Shown here: in pieces, positions 16,991 to 25,614 of the stretch
Layout of the letters: each line of letters opens with the position of its first letter
Numbering within the stretch: position 1 is the stretch's first letter
From: Lysobacterales bacterium
GTDB taxonomy: Bacteria > Pseudomonadota > Gammaproteobacteria > Xanthomonadales > SZUA-36
DNA length: 64,000 nucleotides
Direction of reading: 5' to 3'
Assembly (NCBI GenBank): GCA_014238945.1
Contig: JABAAB010000026.1
Span: forward strand, 294,706-358,705
The notes under the pieces: model-generated
What the model saw: the letters and a program-made list of their open reading frames with translations, nothing else
Told to the model about the DNA's origin: nothing
Databases searched by the model: none
Translations under genes and position numbers: made by a program

Positions 16991-18070
16991 ATGGCAAAAG
17001 CAGCAGATTTCAAACTGGGCGAATTCGTTTTTCCGCGCGGTTGGTTCATGATCACGGAAGCCAACGAGCTTGAAAATGGGCCGGTCGGGGTTCGTTTTTT
17101 CGGCAAGGACATGGCGCTTTATCGCGGATCCAGTGGCCGGGTCATATTGCTCGATGCGTACTGTGTTCACATGGGCACGCACCTGGCGAAAAGCACGAGC
17201 GCCTCTATCGTGGCCAACAATGAGCAAATCGAAGGTGACGCGATTCGTTGCCCCTACCATGGTTGGCGTTACAACGCAGACGGAAAGTTGGACGACATTC
17301 CCTATCACGATGGGCCCTGCCCAAAATCGGCGCGGTTAAATTCATATACCGTAAAGGAAGCCATGGGCGCCATTTTTATGTGGCATGACCCGGAGGGCGG
17401 AGAGCCGGATTATGATCTGCCGACACTGGCCGAATGGAAGGACAGCCAGTGGGTCAATGGTTCCTACGATCACCTGGGCGAGTTGGAAATGCATCCTCAG
17501 GAAGTGATCGACAACATGGCCGATGCGCACCACCTGGGGCCGACACATGGAGCACCGTGTGAGTATTTCGAAAATGAATTCCTGGGTGTCAAGTACTACC
17601 AGCGACAAGGCGGTTTTCACCGGATGTATGACGCCTACCTGGTGACTTCCACCTGGTACACGGGTCCGGGCCTGTTGATCTCCAAGCAACGATTCGGCGA
17701 GATGAATGGCTATGAATTCATTTTTCACACGCCGGTGGACGATGGGGTCATTAAGATCTGGCATAACAATTTGTCCATGGCACCAAATGCGGAGCCCAGC
17801 GCTGAAGACGTGGCAAATGGGAAAATGGCCCAGGAAGGTGCGCTGGCGGCATTCGCACAGGATTTCCAGATCTGGCGCAACAAGCGGCCCGCCATCCGCA
17901 TTATGGCGATGCCGGGCGAACGTAACTTCCGCCGCGGTCGTAACTGGTATAAGCAGTTCTATAATCCGCGTGCCATGGCACAGGAGTTTCAGGAAATGGT
18001 CAAGGGCAAGCATCACCTGAAAGGTCTTGACAAGCCAGGCGAACTGGCGCGCACACTCGAAGCTGACTGA
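16991..18070 (+). CDS. kshA: Rieske non-heme iron oxygenase, KshA-like
   Basis: A 359-residue oxygenase component starting at ATG 16991. The Rieske [2Fe-2S] ligands are CVHMGTH (about residues 57-63) and CPYHGW (about 88-93). The mononuclear iron site is in EVIDNMADAHHLGPTHG (about residues 173-189), with the usual two histidines and a nearby acid. Length and layout fit KshA, which hydroxylates C9 of 3-ketosteroids and, with KstD, opens ring B. The required ferredoxin reductase (KshB) is not in the window. Other steroid Rieske enzymes of the same family, acting on a different carbon, cannot be excluded. Confidence 0.85.
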   Translation: MAKAADFKLGEFVFPRGWFMITEANELENGPVGVRFFGKDMALYRGSSGRVILLDAYCVHMGTHLAKSTSASIVANNEQIEGDAIRCPYHGWRYNADGKLDDIPYHDGPCPKSARLNSYTVKEAMGAIFMWHDPEGGEPDYDLPTLAEWKDSQWVNGSYDHLGELEMHPQEVIDNMADAHHLGPTHGAPCEYFENEFLGVKYYQRQGGFHRMYDAYLVTSTWYTGPGLLISKQRFGEMNGYEFIFHTPVDDGVIKIWHNNLSMAPNAEPSAEDVANGKMAQEGALAAFAQDFQIWRNKRPAIRIMAMPGERNFRRGRNWYKQFYNPRAMAQEFQEMVKGKHHLKGLDKPGELARTLEAD

Positions 18071-18153
18071 ACCGGATGTGACCGAAAGGTCAACCCGACC
18101 GTGGCAGAACCCGGGTCGGCGGGGGAGATTGACAGGCTTCGATGGGGATCACT

Positions 18154-19716
18154 TTAAATTGCAGTTGTACCTGGCTGAGATACCAGTTTGAATTTCTGTA
18201 CTTTGCCCGAAGCGTTGCGCGGTAGTTCGTCGATGAAGGAAAACCTGCGCGGAACCTTGTAGTTGGCCATGTTGGCCCGGGCCCAACGGACCAGTTTGTC
18301 GATATCAGCTGCCGCCTTACCAGACCAGACCACGAATGCATGGCCGATTTCTCCCAGGCGCTCGTCAGGTTCGGCAACCACGGCAACGTCAAGTATGGAC
18401 TGGTGTTGTAGAAGGCGGTTTTCGATTTCGGCTGGGTAGCAATTGAAACCGCCGGATATAAACATGTCGCTGGCCCGGTCGGTTACCTTGATGTACCCCT
18501 GGGCGTTCTGCCAACCAATATCGCCCGTATCGAGCCAGCCTTCGGTATTGATCACTGAGGCGGTGGCGTCGGGATCATTAAAATAGCCCTGCATGACGCT
18601 GTGACCCCTGACACTGATCCGGCCAGTCTCCCCGGCAGCAACCCGGTGGCCATTCGCATCGGTGACTTTCACCTCGAGTCCCGCAAGTGGTTTACCGGCG
18701 GTATTTGCGATGGTGTCGAAGTCGTCGCCTTCCCGACAAATACTGACGACCCCGCATTCGGTCAATCCATAACCGGTGTACACCCGCTCAAAACCGAGGA
18801 ATTCCTTCATGTCCCGGACCAGTTGTTCCGGAACCGATGCTGCACCTGTCACGGCGCAGCGCAGGCTGGTGAGGTCGGTCTTTGTCCGGTTTTCATGCTG
18901 GAGTAGCGATTGGAACAGGGTGGGTGGGCCTGGCAGCATACTGATGCCCTTTGTCTCGATAGTCTCCAGGATGGCAGCGGCATCAAACACTGCCTCGGGC
19001 AATATGCATGCGCCCTGCAGAAGGCATGCCAGCCATCCCGCCTTGTATCCGAAAGTGTGAAAGAAAGGGTTCACGACGAGGTAACGGTCATCGGCAACGA
19101 GCCTGACCGCGGCAGACCAGGCTTCGAACATCGCTACCACCTGTCCGTGACTGCTCATGACCCCTTTTGGAACACCCGTGGTGCCCGAGGTATACATGAT
19201 GTCGCACAGCATCGCACTGTCCAGCTTTTCGATTCGCTCATCGACTAATTGGTCGTCGAGTGATCGACCATATTCAATAAATTGTTCGATGACCGGATGG
19301 TCTGCACTGCTGCCCCGAAGCACTATGATGGACTTCAGTTCCGGTAAATTTGCGGTTTGCAGTAATGCGGGATAATCACAACCCAGGAAGCCACTGACCG
19401 TGAAGAGAAGGCGACTGCTCGAGCGGGTCAGAATCTCGGCGGCTTCGGAGCCTTTGTAACGGGTATTGAGTGGGACCAGTACAGCGCCGGCCATCTGGCC
19501 GCCAAGGGCGATCCATATCCACTCGTGAATGTTGGGCGCCCATATTGCGAAACGGTCGCCTGCCTGCAGGCCGCTGGCGACAAAGGCCCGTGCTGCATCG
19601 CGGGCTTTTTGCTCCAGCAAGGCGAAGCTGATCATCACGTTCTGGTCCTGGATGGCAATGCGGTCGGGCCAGCGGCGGGAAGCGGCCTGCAGAACTTGCG
19701 GAATTGTTCGATTCAA
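18154..19716 (-). CDS. fadD3: Acyl-CoA synthetase, FadD3-like (HIP-CoA ligase)
   Basis: A 520-residue AMP-forming ligase. Motifs: MYTSGTTGVPKGVMSSH near residue 175, GYGLTE, DTGDIGW, DRASDMFISGGFNCYPAEIE and, at the C-terminus, MANYKVPR and NASGKVQKF with the catalytic lysine. The FxxGGFNxYPAEIE form is the one seen in FadD3, which activates the C/D-ring propionate (HIP) left after HsaD. It lies downstream of a SnoaL-like gene on the same strand, with operator site B just before the pair. Substrate assignment is by family resemblance and context. Confidence 0.85.
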   Translation of the reverse strand: MNRTIPQVLQAASRRWPDRIAIQDQNVMISFALLEQKARDAARAFVASGLQAGDRFAIWAPNIHEWIWIALGGQMAGAVLVPLNTRYKGSEAAEILTRSSSRLLFTVSGFLGCDYPALLQTANLPELKSIIVLRGSSADHPVIEQFIEYGRSLDDQLVDERIEKLDSAMLCDIMYTSGTTGVPKGVMSSHGQVVAMFEAWSAAVRLVADDRYLVVNPFFHTFGYKAGWLACLLQGACILPEAVFDAAAILETIETKGISMLPGPPTLFQSLLQHENRTKTDLTSLRCAVTGAASVPEQLVRDMKEFLGFERVYTGYGLTECGVVSICREGDDFDTIANTAGKPLAGLEVKVTDANGHRVAAGETGRISVRGHSVMQGYFNDPDATASVINTEGWLDTGDIGWQNAQGYIKVTDRASDMFISGGFNCYPAEIENRLLQHQSILDVAVVAEPDERLGEIGHAFVVWSGKAAADIDKLVRWARANMANYKVPRRFSFIDELPRNASGKVQKFKLVSQPGTTAI

Positions 19717-19734
19717 ATCAGTCAGGAACTTGCC

Positions 19735-20358
19735 TCAACGCACGCGAATCCTTGGGTCCGGAGCATCGCCTCTCATGGTACGTAGAAATTCGCCGATGGG
19801 TGCGGGCACAGCGACTTGCGGCAGGCCGGCGGCGGGCGGTTTGCGCCAGAACTTCTTCCACGAGGGAAACAGGTCATGGTAGGTGCCGTTATAGGAGTCA
19901 CGGTCCGGCCAGCGCATTTTATTCCCGCCGATAGGCGGTTTATTCATGTCCGTGGCATACCAATAGCAGGGCAGGCGGCGTCGGAAGTACCAGCGCCCTT
20001 CGATGCGCTGGTAGCTGTCCCAGTACAGCATGTGCATGATAATCCATTCATCACCGGTTTCATGCTCGTTCTTAGAATACAACACGCCGATGGCGTTATC
20101 CGGATCAATAAACTCGATGATGTGATTACCAACATGATGTGCAGTTCCGGTAAACTGCAGGCGCAGAGTATCATCCAGCCAGCGTTTCAGATGCCTGCGG
20201 CCACGCTGGTCACGGGTTACCTGAATATCTTCTGCAAACAGGTTGACGTGTGCATCCAGATCACGCATATCGAGCGAAAGCGCATACTTGGATACAAGCT
20301 GTCTGATTTCTTCGGTCGATTCCAGGCGTTCGAGGCGGACAATGACTTCATTTTGCAT
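19735..20358 (-). CDS. SnoaL/NTF2-like protein
   Basis: A 207-residue protein with a cone-shaped NTF2-like fold signature. It has an early helix (STEEIRQLVSKYALSLDMRDLDAHVNLFAEDI), a strand region with TAHHVGNHIIEF, and RIEGRWYFRRRLPCYW. This superfamily includes ketosteroid isomerases, dehydratases and non-enzymatic binders. Acid-base residues of classical delta5-3-ketosteroid isomerase cannot be assigned with confidence. It is the first gene of the operon with the FadD3-like ligase (18-base gap), behind operator site B, so a part in steroid breakdown is probable; the reaction is unknown. Confidence 0.78.
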   Translation of the reverse strand: MQNEVIVRLERLESTEEIRQLVSKYALSLDMRDLDAHVNLFAEDIQVTRDQRGRRHLKRWLDDTLRLQFTGTAHHVGNHIIEFIDPDNAIGVLYSKNEHETGDEWIIMHMLYWDSYQRIEGRWYFRRRLPCYWYATDMNKPPIGGNKMRWPDRDSYNGTYHDLFPSWKKFWRKPPAAGLPQVAVPAPIGEFLRTMRGDAPDPRIRVR

Positions 20359-20742
20359 ATTTTCGGGTTATTAGAGGTGATGGCAACGAAAAACCATCTT
20401 ATATATAATCGTAGAAATATTCACTAAAAGATACGATTTATGTAAAAATAGTGATTAGTTAATAACCTTGTGCGTACTTACATGACGATTTATTGAATAT
20501 CTACCCCTGCTGTTCGTGGCTACTTGGAGTGTCCTTTTGAGACCAAGCTGCCGGGCAGTCATTACCCTCGTTTTAGTGAGATTGCGGCACTTAGTCGGCA
20601 TGGTGTTGGTCTGGGAAATCGGCGTGACAAGGGTGCACATGGAACGCTTGGCGGAAATTCCTGGCAAGTCTCATAAGCATCGTAAAATCAAACTCCGCCC
20701 CCCGGCAAGAGAGCAGAAATAATTGAGCAGGCAGTGCAAAAC
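20359..20742. other. Divergent intergenic region with operator B
   Basis: 384 bases between the minus-strand SnoaL-fadD3 operon and the plus-strand AsnC pair. The left third is AT-rich and holds the palindrome at 20407-20438. The right part (about 20500-20720) has higher GC and short open frames on both strands, but none has a convincing ribosome site or a recognisable product, so I do not call a gene there. Confidence 0.6.
20407..20438. promoter_or_regulatory. Candidate operator B (AATCGTA-N18-TACGATT)
   Basis: Perfect 7-bp inverted repeat, AATCGTA at 20407-20413 and TACGATT at 20432-20438; the CGTA and TACG cores are 22 bases apart. It is about 50 bases upstream of the SnoaL-fadD3 operon and about 300 bases upstream of the AsnC genes. 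Two helical turns between the half-sites is a spacing suited to a dimeric helix-turn-helix protein. Confidence 0.65.
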
Positions 20743-21225
20743 ATGAAGTCAGATACATCATCCAGTGAAACCATTCAGTTGGACCAGATTGATTACCAGA
20801 TCATCGACCTGCTTCAGTCGGATGGGCGTATGTCAATCCAGGACATCGCAAAATTAACCACTTCGACTTCTTCCACAGTACGCAAGCGCATCAAGCGAAT
20901 GAACGAAGCCAATGTCATGCGGGTTGTGGCAGTCACGGATTTCAGCGCAGCTGGTTTTGAGCTGATGCTCGCCATTGGGATCGAGGTGGAAAACCGGCGG
21001 CCCGAGGAGGTAGGACTGGAATTGGCAGAATTACCCGAGGTTTTCAGTGTCAACTTGACCACTGGCGTCCATGATCTCGACATCCTCGTGGCCGCTCGCG
21101 ATTTCTCAGAGCTTTCCTATTTTCTGCATGAAGAGTTGCCCAAAATTGCCGGTATCGCCAAGTTGGCCCCCGGTCTTACGGTTGATGTATTGCGTTATGA
21201 GTCAGGCTGGGTTGCGAGGATATGA
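20743..21225 (+). CDS. AsnC/Lrp family regulator (first of pair)
   Basis: A 160-residue feast/famine regulator. The N-terminal winged helix (DQIDYQIIDLLQSDGRMSIQDIAKL, TSSTVRKRIKRM) binds DNA. The C-terminal RAM/ACT-like domain (MLAIGIEVENRRPEEVGLELAELPEVFSVNLTTG, DLDILVAARD) normally binds a small ligand and builds octamers. ATG 20743 is chosen; GTG 20734 is an alternative. It overlaps a second AsnC gene by four bases. Such regulators are common in non-actinobacterial aromatic and steroid clusters. Local regulation of the following hsaA operon is inferred. Confidence 0.9.
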   Translation: MKSDTSSSETIQLDQIDYQIIDLLQSDGRMSIQDIAKLTTSTSSTVRKRIKRMNEANVMRVVAVTDFSAAGFELMLAIGIEVENRRPEEVGLELAELPEVFSVNLTTGVHDLDILVAARDFSELSYFLHEELPKIAGIAKLAPGLTVDVLRYESGWVARI

Positions 21226-21695
21226 GTAAAAGACAACTGGACGAAGTAGATACACGCATCCTTGAGCACCTGTCGCGTGATGCGCGTATGAGCAACCGGG
21301 TGATTGCTAAATCCCTGAACCTGGCTGAGGGAACGGTTCGTGGTCGAATCAAACGGCTGCAGGCGGACAAGGTGATCAAGATCATGGCGATCGCCGACGT
21401 GCATGTCCGCACCGAACTTAAAAATCCCATGATGGCCTACCTCGGCATTCATGCCGATCTCAAGGAGCTGAGGAAAACAGCTGAAGCCATTGCCTCCCTG
21501 CCCTTTGTCCGATTTGCTGCAACCATGCTGGGCCGCTACGAAATCCTGGCTATTTCCTACGTCGGCTCGAATGACGAGCTCATTGAGCACGTTAACGAGG
21601 ACATCATGACGGTCAAGGGCGTTCGGCATGTCGATACGAAGTTGGCTATCAAGAATCTGAAATATGACTATCGCTGGGGCAGAATTGTAGAATAA
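21222..21695 (+). CDS. AsnC/Lrp family regulator (second of pair)
   Basis: A 157-residue AsnC/Lrp protein. Helix-turn-helix: EVDTRILEHLSRDARMSNRVIAKSLNLAEGTVRGRIKRLQADKVIK. The RAM domain contains MAYLGIHADLKELRKTAEAIASLPFVRFAATMLGRYEILAI. Its start overlaps the stop of the first regulator (ATGA), so the two are made together and may form mixed oligomers. It is only distantly similar to its neighbour in the DNA-recognition helix, which argues against a recent duplication. The gene ends 131 bases before hsaA. Confidence 0.9.
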   Translation: MSKRQLDEVDTRILEHLSRDARMSNRVIAKSLNLAEGTVRGRIKRLQADKVIKIMAIADVHVRTELKNPMMAYLGIHADLKELRKTAEAIASLPFVRFAATMLGRYEILAISYVGSNDELIEHVNEDIMTVKGVRHVDTKLAIKNLKYDYRWGRIVE

Positions 21696-21710
21696 GTGAA
21701 ATATAATCAT

Positions 21711-21765
21711 TAAAAATACGCAAATGCAAAGAATTTTGTTATTTTTATTTGATATGCGTAAAATA
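21711..21765. promoter_or_regulatory. Half-sites of the CGTA motif upstream of hsaA
   Basis: In the AT-rich 131-base gap before hsaA, TACGCA (21717-21722) and TGCGTA (21755-21760) form an outward-facing inverted pair. The second has the context ATGCGTAAAAT, close to the right arm of site A read on the other strand. The spacing differs from the 22-base elements, so this may be a separate arrangement for an oligomeric AsnC-type protein. Confidence 0.35.
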
Positions 21766-21826
21766 AACCCATATTATTTGATGTTCAAGATGAGTTGAAA
21801 GCAGCAAATAGTGACGGAGCAGATTT

Positions 21827-22984
21827 ATGCATGCATTAGACTGGAATTCCCCAGCAGATTCTTGCATTGACATTCAACCCCACCTAAAGGCCTTCGGCAG
21901 GCGCGGTTCAGAAGGCAGGGAATTACGGAAAATACCGGATGAATCTATTGCTGATTTAAAGAAATCAGGATTCATTCGTTCGATGGTACCGAAACGCTGG
22001 GGTGGTCTGGAAGTGACCCCGCAGGAGTTCTTTTCAGCCCAGATCGAAATTGCCGAGCACGATATGAGTACTGCATGGGTTGCAGGTATCATAGCGGTTC
22101 ACGCCTTTCAATTAGCGCTGATGGATGAAAACGCCCAACAGGACGTTTACGGGGATGATCCGGACTGTTGCGTATCCAGTTCCTATAATCCTGTGGGAGG
22201 CAAGACCGAAGTCACTGACGGTGGCATCATGCTCAGCGGTCACTGGGGCTGGAGTTCCGGTTGCGATCATTGTGACTGGGTCCTGCTCGGCGCAATCGTG
22301 GCCGGTGAAGGCTATCGAACCTTTCTTCTCCCGCGCAGCGATTATCAAATCGAAGACACCTGGTTCAGCATGGGCCTGCAAGCAACCGGCTCAAATGACA
22401 TCATCATTGATGAGCCAGTGTTCGTTCCGGACTATAGAACGCACAAGCAGATGGACGGTTTTAATTGTTTGAACCAACAGCCAAACCCGATGTACAGCAT
22501 GCCATGGGCGCAAACTTTCATCCGGGTCGTCTCCAGTCCCGCGATTGGCGCAGCCAGGCATGCTCTCAGCCTGTTTATCGAAAATGCCAGCACCAGCAGC
22601 ACCGACGTGACACGCCTGGTGGGCGACCCTGATGTACTCAGACGCGTGGTCGAGACAGAAAACCTGATTGACCAGGCACATACCATGATGTTGCGTAATT
22701 TTAACGCCATGATGCAACGGGTCATGAATGGACAGGAAGTCTCCATAGAAGACCGGGTTCGCTACCGGTATCAGGCAGCGACTGTGATCGGGGAAATGAT
22801 TCGCGCCGTTGACCTGCTGTTTGACGTGGCTGGTGGCCGAAGTGTTTACCTGGGTTCCGAAATTCAACAGATCTGGCACGATATTCATATCGCCCGGGCG
22901 CACGTGGCCAATTCTCCTGTGTCTTTTGCGCGCAATTGGGGCAACATGATGCTGGGTGGTGAGAATCAGGACTTTTTCATATAG
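21827..22984 (+). CDS. hsaA: 3-HSA monooxygenase oxygenase component
   Basis: A 385-residue flavin-dependent monooxygenase of the acyl-CoA-dehydrogenase fold (group D). It hydroxylates the phenolic ring A of the 9,10-seco-steroid 3-HSA to a catechol with reduced flavin from the reductase at 15190. Sequence marks are MVPKRWGGLEVTPQEFF, the substrate/flavin segment HWGWSSGCDHCDWVLLGAIV, and the C-terminal HIARAHVANSPVSFARNWG. These match HsaA/TesA2 rather than true dehydrogenases: the GWSSGCDH segment is typical. It opens the operon hsaA-hsaD-hsaE-hsaG-hsaF and is preceded by CGTA half-sites. Confidence 0.92.
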   Translation: MHALDWNSPADSCIDIQPHLKAFGRRGSEGRELRKIPDESIADLKKSGFIRSMVPKRWGGLEVTPQEFFSAQIEIAEHDMSTAWVAGIIAVHAFQLALMDENAQQDVYGDDPDCCVSSSYNPVGGKTEVTDGGIMLSGHWGWSSGCDHCDWVLLGAIVAGEGYRTFLLPRSDYQIEDTWFSMGLQATGSNDIIIDEPVFVPDYRTHKQMDGFNCLNQQPNPMYSMPWAQTFIRVVSSPAIGAARHALSLFIENASTSSTDVTRLVGDPDVLRRVVETENLIDQAHTMMLRNFNAMMQRVMNGQEVSIEDRVRYRYQAATVIGEMIRAVDLLFDVAGGRSVYLGSEIQQIWHDIHIARAHVANSPVSFARNWGNMMLGGENQDFFI

Positions 22985-23009
22985 TGATGGATACCCATTA
23001 CCAATTTGT

Positions 23010-23837
23010 ATGAAAGATTCACGACCGCCTGAGGGGCGTCTCGCCCGCATTGGAGCATTCGATATCCATGTGCTCACCTATGGGTCCGGCCCCGCAGTCG
23101 TTTTTCTGCATGGCAGTGGTCCGGGCGCCAGTGCCTACAGTAATTTCAAACAGAATATCGAAGCCGTTGTCAACGCGGGTTGCCAGGCAATCCTGCTCGA
23201 CCTGGTCGGATTTGGATATTCCAGCAAACCGACGGATCGCGACTATACGACCGAATTATTTGCCAGCACCACCAGTGCGGCACTGGACAGCCTGGGGATT
23301 GGGGCCTGTACGTTGGTAGGTAATTCGCTGGGTGGTGCCATCTGTATTCGCATCGCGCTCGATGACCCAGAACGGGTCGATCGATTGGTGCTGATGGCGC
23401 CAGGCGGAATTGAAGACCGCGAGACCTATTTTGCCATGCCCGGCATCGCCAAGATGGTCAGTAGCTTTGTCGGTGGCGAACTGGATCGTAACGGTTTGAA
23501 GACGATACTGGAAACCCTGGTGCACGATGCGTCACTCGTGACCGAGGAGTTGATCGAAGAACGGTTTTATATCCTGAAATCCCAACCCAGGGAAGTGCTT
23601 TCGCGTATGGTCATTCCTTCGATGGCTGATGAATTGGGTGATTTGAGCTGTCCAATCTATGGTTTTTGGGGTGAACAGGATGAAATGACGCCGGTCAGCG
23701 GAGCCCACAAATTCCTGGGTCAATGTCACGATTGCCGGTTTACCCTGCTGGCCAACTGCGGTCACTGGGTGATGCTGGAGCATCAGCAGTTCTTCAATGA
23801 CACCCTGGCACAGATTCTCTCCCATGGGTCAGGTTGA
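23010..23837 (+). CDS. hsaD: Meta-cleavage product hydrolase
   Basis: A 275-residue alpha/beta hydrolase that cuts the carbon-carbon bond of the ring-A meta-cleavage product, giving HIP and 2-hydroxyhexa-2,4-dienoate. It has the oxyanion region LHGSGPGASAYSNF, nucleophile Ser106 in GNSLGG, the acid in GEQDEMTP and the histidine in NCGHWVMLEH. The frame runs back to 22956, within the end of hsaA, but the conserved N-terminus suits ATG 23010. It lies between hsaA and hsaE. Assignment as HsaD rather than a biphenyl-type BphD rests on the surrounding steroid genes. Confidence 0.92.
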   Translation: MKDSRPPEGRLARIGAFDIHVLTYGSGPAVVFLHGSGPGASAYSNFKQNIEAVVNAGCQAILLDLVGFGYSSKPTDRDYTTELFASTTSAALDSLGIGACTLVGNSLGGAICIRIALDDPERVDRLVLMAPGGIEDRETYFAMPGIAKMVSSFVGGELDRNGLKTILETLVHDASLVTEELIEERFYILKSQPREVLSRMVIPSMADELGDLSCPIYGFWGEQDEMTPVSGAHKFLGQCHDCRFTLLANCGHWVMLEHQQFFNDTLAQILSHGSG

Positions 23838-23875
23838 ATTGACAATGACCGCGGTCCATCACCCACACATGTCGC

Positions 23876-24661
23876 ATGCTGTCGCCGGATAAAGTGAATC
23901 ACCTCGCGGCCGAACTCTACGGCTGCCTCAGGTCCGGCGCGGTGACGGCACCGCTGACAGAGCGGGAGCCGGATATCTCTATCAGTGATGCCTATCAAAT
24001 TTCTCAGCAGATCCTGGCCAGCCGCCTGGAAGATGGTGAGCGTGTGGTAGGAAAAAAAATCGGTGTAACCAGCGATGCCGTGCAATCAATGCTGGGCGTG
24101 TATGAGCCGGACTTCGGTTTTCTGACCGACGCGATGCAGTTCGGCGCGGGAGACATTCCCGTCGGGCAGTTGATACAGCCCCGGGCGGAAGCGGAAATAG
24201 CGTTCGTACTCGGTCATGACCTGCCGCGAAGCGGAGTGACTGCTGCTGATGTGCTCGCAGCCACGGCCGAGGTCAGGGCCTGCTTCGAAATCGTTGATTC
24301 GAGGATTGAAGACTGGTGTATTAAAATTCAGGATACGGTCGCTGATAATGCATCCTGTGGCTATTTTGTGCTCGCGGAGCAAGGCGTGGATCCACGGGGA
24401 ATGGACTTGCCCTCTACCAAAGTCACCGTTGCTAAAAATGGTCAATTCCTCAGCCAAGGCCTGGGTTCGGCGGTCCAGGGTTCACCACTGCAGGCCATAG
24501 CCTGGCTGGCGAACACGCTGGGTGCCCTGGGGGTTTCGCTGCTGGGCGGTGAAATTATCCTGTCCGGTTCGCTGGTGCCGCTGGAACCGGTAAAAGCGGG
24601 CGATCGAATGAGTATGGTTATCCCCGAAATAGGTGAATTGGCCATCCGTTTTACTGAATGA
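23876..24661 (+). CDS. hsaE: 2-hydroxypenta-2,4-dienoate hydratase
   Basis: A 261-residue hydratase of the MhpD/TesE family. It adds water to 2-hydroxyhexa-2,4-dienoate, giving 4-hydroxy-2-oxohexanoate. Characteristic pieces are [49 protein letters not shown] and the metal-binding acids in the [10 protein letters not shown] region, followed by [17 protein letters not shown] sequence. The stop overlaps an ATG at 24658, so translation probably couples to the next gene. Pathway position: between HsaD and HsaF. Confidence 0.92.
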   Translation: MLSPDKVNHLAAELYGCLRSGAVTAPLTEREPDISISDAYQISQQILASRLEDGERVVGKKIGVTSDAVQSMLGVYEPDFGFLTDAMQFGAGDIPVGQLIQPRAEAEIAFVLGHDLPRSGVTAADVLAATAEVRACFEIVDSRIEDWCIKIQDTVADNASCGYFVLAEQGVDPRGMDLPSTKVTVAKNGQFLSQGLGSAVQGSPLQAIAWLANTLGALGVSLLGGEIILSGSLVPLEPVKAGDRMSMVIPEIGELAIRFTE

Positions 24662-24675
24662 GAGAATCTATATCA

Positions 24676-25614
24676 ATGTCAAAAGCAAAGGTCATGATCA
24701 TCGGAACTGGAAATATAGGCACAGATTTGATGATAAAAATCCGGAAACTGTCAAAAACACTGGAACTGACCACCATGGTCGGAATCGATCCGGAGTCCGA
24801 GGGTATAGCCATGGCACGAGCAGCCGGGCTGGCGGTGACCCATAAGGGTATCGAGGGTGCCCGGGCCTTACCCGAATGGACTGATGTGCAAATCGTTTTT
24901 GACGCCACCTCGGCATCGACTCATGGCATGCATGATGAAGTTTGCCGCTCTGCCGGCAAAGCCATTATCGACCTCACTCCCGCTGCCATCGGACCTTACT
25001 GCGTGCCGGTGGTGAACCTTATGGAGCACCTTTTGGAGCCAAATGTGAACATGGTCAGCTGTGGCGGCCAAGCGACCATTCCAATGGTTTATGCGGTCAA
25101 CCGGGTTTCTGAATCACTGCCCTACGCCGAAATTGTTGCTTCGGTATCGTCACGTTCTGCGGGTCCGGGCACACGCAACAACATCGACGAATTCACACGC
25201 ACCACCGCACGGGGAATAGAAACCGTTGGCGGTGCGACCCGGGGCAAAGCGATCATCGTTCTCAATCCCGCAGAGCCACCAATGATCATGCGGGACACGA
25301 TTTACACCTTGTCGCTGGGTGCAGGTAAAAGTGACATCGTCGACTCGGTCAATGAGATGGTTGAACAGGTTCAGTCTTATGTGCCCGGCTATCGCATCAA
25401 GCAGGAACTGCAGTTCGAAGTCTTTGGTCTTAACCGGAAACTGAATATTCCCGGTTTCGGTGAGTCGCTTGGACTGAAGACATCCATTTTTCTGGAAGTA
25501 GAAGGTGCCGGCCACTATTTGCCCAGGTATGCCGGGAACCTGGACATCATGACCTCTGCTGCCATGACCACCGCCGAGCGTATGGCCGAAATGAGGCTTG
25601 GAGTCGCAGCATGA
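24676..25614 (+). CDS. hsaG: Acylating acetaldehyde/propanal dehydrogenase
   Basis: A 312-residue CoA-dependent aldehyde dehydrogenase that turns propanal (or acetaldehyde) into propionyl-CoA (acetyl-CoA) with NAD. It has the dinucleotide fold [17 protein letters not shown] at the N-terminus and catalytic cysteine in [12 protein letters not shown] near residue 125. ATG 24676 matches the usual MSKxKV start; an in-frame ATG at 24658 overlapping hsaE is possible. It overlaps hsaF by four bases, as expected because the two proteins form a channeling complex. Confidence 0.93.
   Translation: MSKAKVMIIGTGNIGTDLMIKIRKLSKTLELTTMVGIDPESEGIAMARAAGLAVTHKGIEGARALPEWTDVQIVFDATSASTHGMHDEVCRSAGKAIIDLTPAAIGPYCVPVVNLMEHLLEPNVNMVSCGGQATIPMVYAVNRVSESLPYAEIVASVSSRSAGPGTRNNIDEFTRTTARGIETVGGATRGKAIIVLNPAEPPMIMRDTIYTLSLGAGKSDIVDSVNEMVEQVQSYVPGYRIKQELQFEVFGLNRKLNIPGFGESLGLKTSIFLEVEGAGHYLPRYAGNLDIMTSAAMTTAERMAEMRLGVAA

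Noticed and set aside
17342..18016. A 224-codon minus-strand open frame opposite the KshA-like gene
   Set aside because: Antisense to a gene with Rieske and iron-binding motifs; no plausible ribosome site or recognisable domain.
20516..20722. A 68-codon plus-strand open frame upstream of the AsnC pair
   Set aside because: Rich in valine, arginine and leucine with no ribosome site or recognised family; it lies in the intergenic region and ends 21 bases before the AsnC start. Kept as intergenic.
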